Shown here in pieces: positions 16,217 to 24,809 of a stretch of DNA of 64,000 bases. Origin of the DNA: Mycobacterium sp. NS-7484 (GTDB lineage Bacteria; Actinomycetota; Actinomycetes; Mycobacteriales; Mycobacteriaceae); the NCBI RefSeq assembly GCF_001953975.1, contig NZ_MBEJ01000094.1, forward strand, positions 41,031 to 105,030, given 5' to 3'. Each line of letters starts with the position of its first letter. Position 1 is the first letter of the stretch. The translations under genes were made by a program, and so were the position numbers. The notes beneath the pieces were generated by a model that did no database searches, had not been told where the DNA came from, and was given only the letters and a program-made list of their open reading frames with translations.

Positions 16217-19113
16217 GCACCGACAGTGAACCGGTGACGGAGCCGTTGCCGATCGCCAGGCACCGGCCGGTCATCGCGCATCTGGTCCGCGTGCTGTCCG
16301 TACCGATCATCCTTGGCTGGCTGGCGATCACGGTGCTCTTGAGTGTCGCCGTTCCGTCGCTCGAGCAGGTGGAGAAAGAACACGCCGTGGCGATGGATCC
16401 CACCGCTGCACCGTCGTTCGAGGCGATGCAGCGCATGGGCCAGCTCTTCGGCGAAGCCGGTTCCGGTGCGGTCGCAATGATCGTCCTGGAGGGCGAACAA
16501 CCCCTTGGTGACGACGCCCACGGCTATTACGACGACATGGTTCGTCAGTTGAAAGCCGACACCACCCATGTGGAGCACGTCCAGGATTTCTGGGGCGACC
16601 CGATGACGCAGGGCGCCGCGCAGAGCCTCGACGGCAAGGCCACCTATGTGCAGGTGACCCTGACCAGCAACCAGGAGATGTCTGCGGTCAAATCCGTTGA
16701 GGCCGTGCGGGAGATCGTCGACCGGATCCCGGCCCCGGCCGGGGTCGAGGCCTATGTCACCGGACCGGCGGCATTCGCTGCGGATCTGGGGCCGGCCGGC
16801 AACCGGACGGTGGCGCTGGTGACCTCGTTGAGTCTCACGGTGATCTTCGTGATGTTGCTGCTCGTCTACCGATCGATCGTCTCCGTCATTTTGATGCTCG
16901 TGGTCGTGGGCATCGAGCTGACGGTGGCACGCGGGGTCGTCGCCCTGCTGGGTAGTCTCGGGGTCATCGGGATCACCACGTTCGTCGTCAATCTGTTGGT
17001 GGCACTCGCGATCGCGGCGGGAACGGATTACGGCATCTTCTTCACCGGGCGCTATCAGGAGGCACGCCAGGCGGGTGAGGACAAAGAGGCGGCGTTCTAC
17101 ACGACGTTCCGAAGCGTCGCGAAGGTGGTCGTAGGTTCCGGTTTGACGATTGCCGGCGCGATTCTCTGTCTGCATTTCACCCGCCTACCCGTCTACCAAA
17201 CTCTCGGCGTTCCCACCGCGATCGGCATGGTGGCTGCTGTTCTGGTGGCAGTCACGTTGGTGCCCGCGGTCATTGCCGTGGGCAGCCGCTTCGGATTGTT
17301 CGAGCCCAAGCGCAAGATCACCGTCCGCCGGTGGCGGAAGGTGGGAACGGCTGTCGTTCGATGGCCGGGCCCGATTCTCGTTGCGACGTGCGCGGTTTCG
17401 CTCATCGGTCTGTTGGCACTTCCCGCCTACAAGCCCAGCTACAACGATCAGAAGTACATACCCCAGGACATCCCGGCCAATGTCGGCTACGCGGCGGCCA
17501 CACGGCATTTTCCGCAGTCACTGATGATGGCGCCCGACATCCTGTTGATCGAGGCCGACCACGACATGCGAAATCCGGTCGATTTCTTGGTCTTGAACAA
17601 ACTGGCGAAGGGCGTGTTGTCGGTGCCGGGTGTGTCGACCGTGCAGGCGCCGACCCGTCCCGGCGGTGAGCCCCTCAAGCACTCGACGATCCCGTTCATG
17701 CTCAGCATGAGCAACGCATCGCAGACGCACCTGATGCCGTTCCAGAAGAATCGGATGGACGACCTGCTGGTCCAGGCCGACGATATGCAGAAGACGATCA
17801 CGATCGTCAAGCGCATGCAGGCGCTGACCGAAGAGATGGTCAACACGACCCATCGAATGGTCGCCGACACTCACGAGCTGCAACAGACAACGAACCAATT
17901 GCGCGACCACGTCGCGAATTTCGACGACTTCTTCCGACCCATCCGCAACTACTTCTACTGGGAGCCGCACTGTTACACGATTCCCATCTGTTCGTCGATC
18001 CGATCGGTGTTCGACACGCTCGATGGCATTGACCAGATCACCGTCAAGATGGTCGATCTCGTCGCCAATCTCGATCGCCTCGACGAGATTCTGCCCCAGT
18101 TGGCGGCTCAGTTCCCCGTGATGATCTCGACCATGGAATCCACCCGCACCATGATGCTGACGATGCACAGCACCATGTCCGGAATCATGGAGCAGATGGA
18201 GGCGACGTCCGACAACGCCACCGCGATGGGCAAGGCATTTGACGCCGCGCAGAACGACGACTCCTTCTACCTTCCCCCAGAAGTCTTCGAGAACAAAAAC
18301 TTTCAACGTGTGATGGACATCTTCCTGTCTCCGGACGGGAAGGCGGCCCGCATGCTCATATCCCAACGCGGCGACCCGGCGACCACCGAAGGCATGTCGC
18401 TGGTCGACCCGATCGAAACGGCAGCGCAGGAAGCGCTCAAGGGCACACCGCTACAGAACGCCACCATCTATCTCACGGGCACTGCAGCGTCGGTGAAAGA
18501 TCTGGTGGAAGCCTCCACCTACGATCTGCTGATCGCGGCTGTCGCAGCGCTGTGTCTGATCTTCGGCATCATGCTGATCGTCACGCGAAGCCTGATCGCG
18601 GCGCTGGTGATCGTGGGGACGGTGGCGCTGTCGCTGGGCGCGGCATTCGGGCTGTCGGTGCTCATCTGGCAGCACATTCTCGGTATGCCCTTGAACTGGG
18701 TTGTTTTGGCGATGTCGGTGATCGTGTTGTTGGCAGTGGGCTCGGATTACAACCTGCTGCTGGTCTCGCGGATGAAAGAGGAGATCGGCGCCGGCATCAA
18801 CACCGGCATCATCCGGGCCATGGGCGGCAGCGGCAAGGTGGTCACCGCCGCCGGCCTGGTGTTCGCGTTCACGATGTTGGCGATGGTGGTCAGTGACCTG
18901 GTCACCATCGGCCAGTTGGGCGCGACCATCGGCGTCGGATTGCTGTTCGACACGTTGGTGGTGCGGGCGTTCATGACTCCGGCGATCGCCGCGCTGCTCG
19001 GACGATGGTTCTGGTGGCCGCAGCGGGTGCACCCGCGCCCGCTCAGCGCAGCGCGTCGCACACCCGGCCGTGGCCAACTTGTCCGGTCCATTCTGCAGAG
19101 GCAAGAGCGCTGA
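16213..19113 (+). CDS. mmpL4a: MmpL4a-like RND transporter
   Basis: 966 residues, typical MmpL layout: a helix, periplasmic domain 1, five helices, a long periplasmic domain 2, and six more helices. The Asp-Tyr pairs thought to relay protons are present in both helix bundles (Asp272 in GTDYG, Asp845 in GSDYN). Domain 2 holds a long stretch rich in Met, Thr and Gln with coiled-coil character (about residues 525-570 and 640-680) and a close Cys pair (Cys587, Cys593) that could form a disulfide. The ATG overlaps the mmpS stop. MmpL4a/MmpL4b pairs are linked to GPL translocation, and here the locus encodes a related but larger lipopeptide synthetase. Confidence 0.9.
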   Translation: MSTDSEPVTEPLPIARHRPVIAHLVRVLSVPIILGWLAITVLLSVAVPSLEQVEKEHAVAMDPTAAPSFEAMQRMGQLFGEAGSGAVAMIVLEGEQPLGDDAHGYYDDMVRQLKADTTHVEHVQDFWGDPMTQGAAQSLDGKATYVQVTLTSNQEMSAVKSVEAVREIVDRIPAPAGVEAYVTGPAAFAADLGPAGNRTVALVTSLSLTVIFVMLLLVYRSIVSVILMLVVVGIELTVARGVVALLGSLGVIGITTFVVNLLVALAIAAGTDYGIFFTGRYQEARQAGEDKEAAFYTTFRSVAKVVVGSGLTIAGAILCLHFTRLPVYQTLGVPTAIGMVAAVLVAVTLVPAVIAVGSRFGLFEPKRKITVRRWRKVGTAVVRWPGPILVATCAVSLIGLLALPAYKPSYNDQKYIPQDIPANVGYAAATRHFPQSLMMAPDILLIEADHDMRNPVDFLVLNKLAKGVLSVPGVSTVQAPTRPGGEPLKHSTIPFMLSMSNASQTHLMPFQKNRMDDLLVQADDMQKTITIVKRMQALTEEMVNTTHRMVADTHELQQTTNQLRDHVANFDDFFRPIRNYFYWEPHCYTIPICSSIRSVFDTLDGIDQITVKMVDLVANLDRLDEILPQLAAQFPVMISTMESTRTMMLTMHSTMSGIMEQMEATSDNATAMGKAFDAAQNDDSFYLPPEVFENKNFQRVMDIFLSPDGKAARMLISQRGDPATTEGMSLVDPIETAAQEALKGTPLQNATIYLTGTAASVKDLVEASTYDLLIAAVAALCLIFGIMLIVTRSLIAALVIVGTVALSLGAAFGLSVLIWQHILGMPLNWVVLAMSVIVLLAVGSDYNLLLVSRMKEEIGAGINTGIIRAMGGSGKVVTAAGLVFAFTMLAMVVSDLVTIGQLGATIGVGLLFDTLVVRAFMTPAIAALLGRWFWWPQRVHPRPLSAARRTPGRGQLVRSILQRQER
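18766..18829 (+). repeat. 64-nt perfect direct repeat shared by mmpL4a and mmpL4b, copy 1
   Basis: Identical to 21612-21675. It codes for the segment just after the second Asp-Tyr pair (SRMKEEIGAGINTG...). Synonymous positions are identical too, pointing to recent duplication or gene conversion. Confidence 0.9.
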
Positions 19114-19118
19114 GCGGC

Positions 19119-21950
19119 ATGGCAGCGTTGATCTATCGGCTCGCAGTGCCGATCATCCTCGGATGGCTGGCGCTCATCGCCGTTGTGACCTTCGCTGTGC
19201 CGTCGTTGGAGCAAGTGGGCCGGGAAAGCTCCGTACCGCTGGTGCCCAGAGACGCGCCGTCGTTTCAGGCGATGCAGCGCATGGGGGAGGTGTTCGGGGA
19301 ATCCGATTCCGACAGCGTCGCGATGATCGTCCTGGAGGGCGAGAAGCCCCTGGGTGAAGACGCGCACCGCTATTACGACGAGCTGATTCGTCAGCTGAGG
19401 GCAGACACCGCCCATGTGCAGCATGTGCAGGACTATTGGGGCGACTCGCTCACCGCCTCGGGCGTGGAAAGCGCCGACGGCCTCAGCGCCTATGTTCAGC
19501 TGAACCTGGCGGGCAACCAGGGCCAAGCGTTGGCAAACGAGTCGGTGGAAGCGGTCCGGGACGTCGTGGCGAAGACGCCGCCACCGGCCGGAATCAGAAC
19601 CTATGTCACCGGACCCTCTCCGCTGGTGACGGATATGAACCACGCCGGTGATTCCTCGATCATGAAGATCACACTGGTGACGCTTGCGGTCATCTTCACG
19701 ATGTTGCTCTTCGTGTATCGCTCGATCACCACGGTCGTCCTGCTGTTGGCGATGGTCGGGATCCAAGTCCAGGCGGCCCGGGGCGTCGTCGCGTTTCTCG
19801 GTGACCATCAGATCCTTGGACTTTCGACATTTGCGGTCAATCTGCTGGTGTCGCTCGGTATCGCGGTCGGAACGGATTACGGGATATTTTTCATCGGTCG
19901 CTATCACGAAGCCCGGCAAGCCGGCGAGGACCGAGAAACCGCGTTTTACACCACCTATCGCAGTGTCGCCAAGGTGGTGGTGGCATCAGGACTGACGATT
20001 GCCGGGGCCATCTACTGCCTGAGCTTCACCCGCTTGCCCTACTTCGAGACAATGGGCGTACCTTCGGCTGTCGGCATGGCCGTCGCCGTCGCGGTGGCTG
20101 TCACGCTGGTTCCGTCCGTCATCGCCGTGGGCGGTCGCTTCGGGTTGTTCGAGCCCAGGCGCAAGCTCATGGTCAGACGCTGGCGCGGCGTGGGCACCGC
20201 GGTGGTCCGTTGGCCTGTGCCCATTCTGGCTGCCGCGTGCACCGTGGCGTTCGTCGGCCTGCTGGCCCTGCCCGGATACCAGACCAGCTACGACGACCGA
20301 CTGTATGTGCCCCAAGGCATCCCGGCCAATGTCGGATATGCCGCAGCAGAACGACACTTTCCCGAGTCGCGGATGACGCCGGACATCCTGATGCTCGAAG
20401 CCGACCACGACATGCGCAACCCGACCGACTTTCTGGTACTACACAAGCTGGCCAAACACATCTTCGGGGTGCCGGGCATCGCCACGGTGCAGACCATCAC
20501 CCGGCCCGAAGGCAGCCCGATCGAACGCACGTCGATCCCGTTTCAAATCAGCCTGCAAAGTGCCGGCCTTCTTCAGGTGATGCCGTTCGCGAAAGATCGC
20601 ATGAATGACATGGTGAAGCAGGCGGACGACATGCAGAAGATGATCACCCAGATGGAGGGCACCTACAACCTGATGCGGTTGATCGGCTCGATCACCCACA
20701 ACACGGTCGAATTGACCGGTGAGACAGCAGAACTCACCGACCAGCTGATGGCGACCGTGGCAAGTTTCGACGACTTTTACCGGCCGCTGCGCAACTACCT
20801 GTACTGGGAAGGCCACTGCTACAACATTCCGGTCTGCTTCGCGATTCGATCCGTGTTCGACGCGCTCGATGGCACCGACAAACTCAGCCTTCAGCTACAC
20901 AAACTTCTCGACAACCTCGTGCGAGTCGATGGGTTACAAGCACAGCTCGTCACACAGTTGCCACCGATGATCGCGATCATGAAGTCGATGCGAAACATGA
21001 TGCTGACGATGCACAGCACCATGTCCGGGATGATCGCCATCGTCGACGACACGACGTCGAACGCCACCTCGATGGGGAAGATCTACGACGCTGCACAGAA
21101 TGACGACTCTTTCTACCTTCCGCCAGAGGTGTTCGAGAACAAAGACTTTCAACGTGCGATGAGTTTGTTCTTCTCGCCCGATGGCAAGGCCGTGCGGTTG
21201 ATCCTCACCCACCGGGGCGATCCCGGGACACCCGAAGGTATCTCCCGAGTCGATGCCGTGCGGACGGCCGCAGAGGAGGCGATCAAGGTGACTCCGTTGG
21301 AGAACGCCTCGATCCACCTGGCCGGTACCGCCGCGACGTACAAGGATTTGCGGGACGGGTCGAGATACGACCTGTTCATCGCCGGGGTCGCAGCGCTCTG
21401 TCTGATTTTCGGGATCATGTTGATCGTCACGCGAAGCTTCGTGGCCGCCCTGGTGATCGTCGGGACGGTGGCACTGTCGCTGGGGGCCGCATTCGGGCTT
21501 TCGGTGCTCGTCTGGCAACACATCCTCGGCATCCAGCTGCATTGGTTGGTGTTGGCGATGTCGGTGATCGTGCTGTTGGCCGTGGGGTCTGATTACAACC
21601 TGTTGCTGGTGTCGCGGATGAAAGAGGAGATCGGCGCCGGCATCAACACCGGCATCATCCGGGCCATGGGCGGCACCGGGAAGGTGGTGACCACTGCCGG
21701 CCTGGTGTTCGCGTTCACCATGTTGTCGATGGTGGTCAGCGATCTGCGCATCATCGGGCAGGTGGGATCCACCATCGGACTGGGGTTGCTGTTCGACACG
21801 CTGGTGGTACGCGCATTCATGACCCCGGCGATCGCGGCGCTGTTGGGGCGGTGGTTCTGGTGGCCACTGAGAGTCCGGCAGCGACCGGCAAGTGCGGTAC
21901 TGGGCCCGGTGCACCCGCCCGTCAGCCCAATGATTGCGCAGGAGGTCTGA
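19119..21950 (+). CDS. mmpL4b: MmpL4b-like RND transporter
   Basis: About 943 residues and a close paralogue of the preceding MmpL, with the same layout, Asp253 (GTDYG) and Asp825 (GSDYN), and the same Cys pair in the second periplasmic domain (Cys567, Cys573). The frame is open to 19005, inside mmpL4a. I chose the ATG at 19119, 5 nt after the mmpL4a stop, which gives MAALIYRLAVPIILGWLAL aligned to the first helix of MmpL4a. Co-transcribed with mmpS4 and mmpL4a. Two MmpL proteins in tandem are the usual arrangement in GPL-type export loci. Confidence 0.9.
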   Translation: MAALIYRLAVPIILGWLALIAVVTFAVPSLEQVGRESSVPLVPRDAPSFQAMQRMGEVFGESDSDSVAMIVLEGEKPLGEDAHRYYDELIRQLRADTAHVQHVQDYWGDSLTASGVESADGLSAYVQLNLAGNQGQALANESVEAVRDVVAKTPPPAGIRTYVTGPSPLVTDMNHAGDSSIMKITLVTLAVIFTMLLFVYRSITTVVLLLAMVGIQVQAARGVVAFLGDHQILGLSTFAVNLLVSLGIAVGTDYGIFFIGRYHEARQAGEDRETAFYTTYRSVAKVVVASGLTIAGAIYCLSFTRLPYFETMGVPSAVGMAVAVAVAVTLVPSVIAVGGRFGLFEPRRKLMVRRWRGVGTAVVRWPVPILAAACTVAFVGLLALPGYQTSYDDRLYVPQGIPANVGYAAAERHFPESRMTPDILMLEADHDMRNPTDFLVLHKLAKHIFGVPGIATVQTITRPEGSPIERTSIPFQISLQSAGLLQVMPFAKDRMNDMVKQADDMQKMITQMEGTYNLMRLIGSITHNTVELTGETAELTDQLMATVASFDDFYRPLRNYLYWEGHCYNIPVCFAIRSVFDALDGTDKLSLQLHKLLDNLVRVDGLQAQLVTQLPPMIAIMKSMRNMMLTMHSTMSGMIAIVDDTTSNATSMGKIYDAAQNDDSFYLPPEVFENKDFQRAMSLFFSPDGKAVRLILTHRGDPGTPEGISRVDAVRTAAEEAIKVTPLENASIHLAGTAATYKDLRDGSRYDLFIAGVAALCLIFGIMLIVTRSFVAALVIVGTVALSLGAAFGLSVLVWQHILGIQLHWLVLAMSVIVLLAVGSDYNLLLVSRMKEEIGAGINTGIIRAMGGTGKVVTTAGLVFAFTMLSMVVSDLRIIGQVGSTIGLGLLFDTLVVRAFMTPAIAALLGRWFWWPLRVRQRPASAVLGPVHPPVSPMIAQEV
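21612..21675 (+). repeat. 64-nt perfect direct repeat, copy 2 (mmpL4b)
   Basis: Second copy of the segment at 18766-18829. Confidence 0.9.
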
Positions 21951-22040
21951 TTTCACAGGTGTACCGGAAAGAACCCGAGTAAGGCCCGCCAGACTCACCT
22001 CGAGCCGGTCGGGAAGCAGTGGTAGAGAGGAGATTTGCAC

Positions 22041-22379
22041 ATGTTCGGTCTGTCATCGACCCGACTGTCCGCCGGAATCGGGGGACTGGCACTGTCATTG
22101 GCCGCGGGATCGGGCGTCGCCTCGGCGGCGCCGAACCTGGACGCCGCAATCAACACGACGTGTAGCTATCCCCAGCTGGTATCGGCACTCAATGCCCAGG
22201 ATCCGCAAGTCGCCAACGCATTCAGCAAGTCGCCCATCTTGCAGCGCGGTTTGCGCGAGTTCCTGGCCGACGGGCCGGACAAGCGGGCGAAGACGGCTCG
22301 GGACGTAGCGAACGCCCCGATGTTCCAGCCGTACCTCGGCACCATCGAACAAGCATTCAACACGTGCCACAACTTCTGA
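22041..22379 (+). CDS. Small secreted two-cysteine protein (mycobacterial haemophore-related)
   Basis: 112 residues with a Sec signal peptide (hydrophobic core to about residue 29, ending GVASAAP) and a mature helical domain of about 83 residues. Two cysteines (Cys41, Cys109) probably form a disulfide closing the domain. The pattern of early CSYPQL, a middle helix and a final CHNF resembles the mycobacterial haem-binding/haemophore-related (MHB, Rv0203-like) family. A good ribosome site (AGAGGAGA) precedes the ATG. It lies between the MmpL transporters and the tailoring genes, so it may be a periplasmic partner of transport; haem binding itself is not shown by the sequence. Confidence 0.7.
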   Translation: MFGLSSTRLSAGIGGLALSLAAGSGVASAAPNLDAAINTTCSYPQLVSALNAQDPQVANAFSKSPILQRGLREFLADGPDKRAKTARDVANAPMFQPYLGTIEQAFNTCHNF

Positions 22380-22465
22380 GCTGAGATGACCGTGAGCCGC
22401 TGCGCACGCCTCGTTGAGCGTCTGCCCGAAAACCTCAAGCCGTCACCGACACTCAAGGATCGCTC

Positions 22466-23413
22466 GTGAGCACCGTCCGGCCGGTCCTGTTGTTCGTACT
22501 GGGTGTCCCTCGATCCGGGACATCGGCGGTCACCCGGGTTCTCTCGCTGTGTGGCGCCACGCTCCCGGCCGGACTGTCCGGTGCCGATCCGAGAAACCCA
22601 CGTGGGTACTGGGAGCCGCGCGCGTCTCTTCATCTCAACAACACCATCTTGCGCAGCCACGGCAGCGCCGTATTCGACACGTCACTGCGATTGCAGGAGG
22701 ACGGCGGGTTCGACGCCGGCCAGAAAGCGGACTGTGTCACCAAGGTTGGGCAATTTCTCGCCACATTGCCCTCTGCACCGTTGGTGCTCGTCAAAGATCT
22801 GCAGATAACGTTGCTGACCACTGTGTGGTTTGAAGCCGCCCGCCTGGCCGGCTACGACATCGCCGTCGTGAACATGGTGCGCCCACCACAGGAAGTCATC
22901 GCATCGGGAGCCGCGGACTTTCTGACCTCACCGGAACTCGGGAGTGCACTCTGGGTGAAGTTCAATCTGCTCGCGGAGCGGCATACCCGTACGGTGCCGC
23001 GGGTCTTCGTCGAGTACGCAAACCTCCTCGAAGATTGGCAGCGGGAAGTGAAACGCATCTCCCTGGCTCTTGGAATCGATCTGGACACCCGGGACGAGGG
23101 TGCCATCGAGGAGTTCCTCACCCCCGATCTCCACCGTCAGCGGCACACCGGGCCGGTGACCGATGCCTTCGGCACCGGCTGGATCCCCGAAGTCTACGAG
23201 GTGTTGCACGCCGCGGCACGTGACGAGCCCTGGAACCAAGCCGTCTTGGACCGCGTCTATGCCGAATATCGAGCGAGTGAACAGACTTTCCGGACGGTGT
23301 TCGAGAACTCCCACCGCCTGCACAAGCTCAACCGGTTCATCCGCCCATCCCTTTTGAAGCTGCGTTACGAAGCAGTGGCCCTGGCACACCGGCGTCGGGG
23401 GACGTGGGCGTGA
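22466..23413 (+). CDS. Sulfotransferase-family protein
   Basis: 315 residues. The N-terminal LFVLGVPRSGTSAVTRVL (about residues 9-26) is the phosphosulfate-binding loop of PAPS-dependent sulfotransferases, and VVNMVRPPQEVI contains the second (3'-phosphate) region. It would transfer sulfate from PAPS to a hydroxyl, here most likely on a sugar or hydroxy-amino acid of the locus product. GTG start at 22466 with AAGGA 7 nt upstream. It is followed one base later by the acyltransferase, so the two are co-translated. Sulfated GPLs have been described from fast-growing mycobacteria of the M. fortuitum group. A non-sulfating P-loop role cannot be excluded. Confidence 0.8.
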   Translation: MSTVRPVLLFVLGVPRSGTSAVTRVLSLCGATLPAGLSGADPRNPRGYWEPRASLHLNNTILRSHGSAVFDTSLRLQEDGGFDAGQKADCVTKVGQFLATLPSAPLVLVKDLQITLLTTVWFEAARLAGYDIAVVNMVRPPQEVIASGAADFLTSPELGSALWVKFNLLAERHTRTVPRVFVEYANLLEDWQREVKRISLALGIDLDTRDEGAIEEFLTPDLHRQRHTGPVTDAFGTGWIPEVYEVLHAAARDEPWNQAVLDRVYAEYRASEQTFRTVFENSHRLHKLNRFIRPSLLKLRYEAVALAHRRRGTWA

Positions 23414-23414
23414 G

Positions 23415-24791
23415 ATGAGAAAGGCCACAGCTCCCACGCGGCCGGACAATCGGCTCGCATTGGCAGATGAAGCTCTGCTGGCAGAACATCACGCCGCAGG
23501 CATGAATGTCGTCATACAGGTCACCTGGCTATACGAACGGGCCGTCGACCTCGACGCGCTCCGACGTTTTCACCAAGCGCTCGGTCAGGGTTTGTTGGGC
23601 CGTCGCATCGAGCGTCCGGCGCTGCCGATCGCCCGGCATCGTTGGGTCGTCGACCGTGGTCCGTCTGAAATCGACATTGCCCAGTCGACGCGCCCACGTG
23701 CCGCACTGGGCGACTGGGTCGATGAGCGTTCGCAGCTGCCCGTCAACGCTGAATCAGGTCCAGGTTGGCACCTCGGTGTCGTTCCACTCGATGACGGCTC
23801 GACCGCCATCAGCCTGGTGCTCTCACACAACTTGATCGACGGCCTCGGACTGGCCCTCGTGATAATAGAAGGGACGCTGGGCAAGACCCGCGAGCTCGGC
23901 TACCCATCGCCACTGTCGCGCACGCGGTTTCGCGGGTTGATCCAGGATCTCCGGCACACCGCGATGGACGTACCCAATGTCGGCCGCGCGCTGATTGCCG
24001 CAGCGAAAGCTGCCCGCAAGCAAAGGCCCACCCGAGGCCAGGGGCATCCTTCACCGACGCGGCCGGCTGTCCCGATCGATACGGCGGACCGCGATGACAC
24101 CGTCCTCGTGCCTGCGCTCACCGTCTACATCGACCTTGCCGACTGGGATGCGCGAGCTGAAGTGCTCGGAGGTGCCAGTCACACTCTGGCGGCGGCCTTC
24201 GCGGCCAAACTCGGTGAGCACCTCGGGCGCACGCGAGCAGCGGACGGCGCCGTCACCCTGCAATTGCCGATCAGCGACCGTGTCTCGGCGGACGACACGC
24301 GAGCGATGGCCCTGTCGTACGCGCGCGTCACCGTCGACCCATCGCAGGCCACAACAGATTTGCGTGAGATCCGCACCGCGATCAAACACACTCTGAAACA
24401 CATGAGAGAGACACCGGATGTGTCCAAGGAACTCCTGTGGCTGACCTCCTTTGTGCCGAAGCGAGCGCTGAAAAAGATGGTTTCCAGCGTGCCGGCCGAT
24501 CCTGACCAACCGGTGTTCTGTTCTTACCTGGGCGATCTCAGCTCACTGATCAGCCAAGCCGACGGTACGGTTGCCGAATTCGCCAATGCCCGCACCACCG
24601 GTCAGCAGGAATCGCGACAACTTCTCGATCGGACAGGCGGGCGGGCCGTCGTCCTCTCTGGCCGCTTGAGCGGCAAGATCTTCATCAGCGTCGGTGCTTA
24701 CCAACCCGCTACTGAGAACACGACCGAGGCGTTGCGTGAACTGACTGCACGGACGCTGGACGACTTTCTCCTCGTCGGCGAGATCCACTGA
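23415..24791 (+). CDS. PapA-like / condensation-superfamily acyltransferase
   Basis: 458 residues. The active-site motif HxxxDG is visible as His138-N-L-I-Asp142-Gly (SLVLSHNLIDGLG), and a second-half QLPISDR segment fits the two-lobed fold of the condensation/PapA/WS-DGAT superfamily. Such stand-alone enzymes in mycobacterial lipid loci esterify sugars or long-chain alcohols with acyl-CoA or carrier-bound acyl groups. Its ATG lies one nucleotide after the sulfotransferase stop. The acceptor is unknown. It may take the place of the acetyltransferase (Atf) of classical GPL loci, which I do not see in this window. Confidence 0.7.
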   Translation: MRKATAPTRPDNRLALADEALLAEHHAAGMNVVIQVTWLYERAVDLDALRRFHQALGQGLLGRRIERPALPIARHRWVVDRGPSEIDIAQSTRPRAALGDWVDERSQLPVNAESGPGWHLGVVPLDDGSTAISLVLSHNLIDGLGLALVIIEGTLGKTRELGYPSPLSRTRFRGLIQDLRHTAMDVPNVGRALIAAAKAARKQRPTRGQGHPSPTRPAVPIDTADRDDTVLVPALTVYIDLADWDARAEVLGGASHTLAAAFAAKLGEHLGRTRAADGAVTLQLPISDRVSADDTRAMALSYARVTVDPSQATTDLREIRTAIKHTLKHMRETPDVSKELLWLTSFVPKRALKKMVSSVPADPDQPVFCSYLGDLSSLISQADGTVAEFANARTTGQQESRQLLDRTGGRAVVLSGRLSGKIFISVGAYQPATENTTEALRELTARTLDDFLLVGEIH

Positions 24792-24809
24792 CATACCGAA
24801 AGAAGCGCT

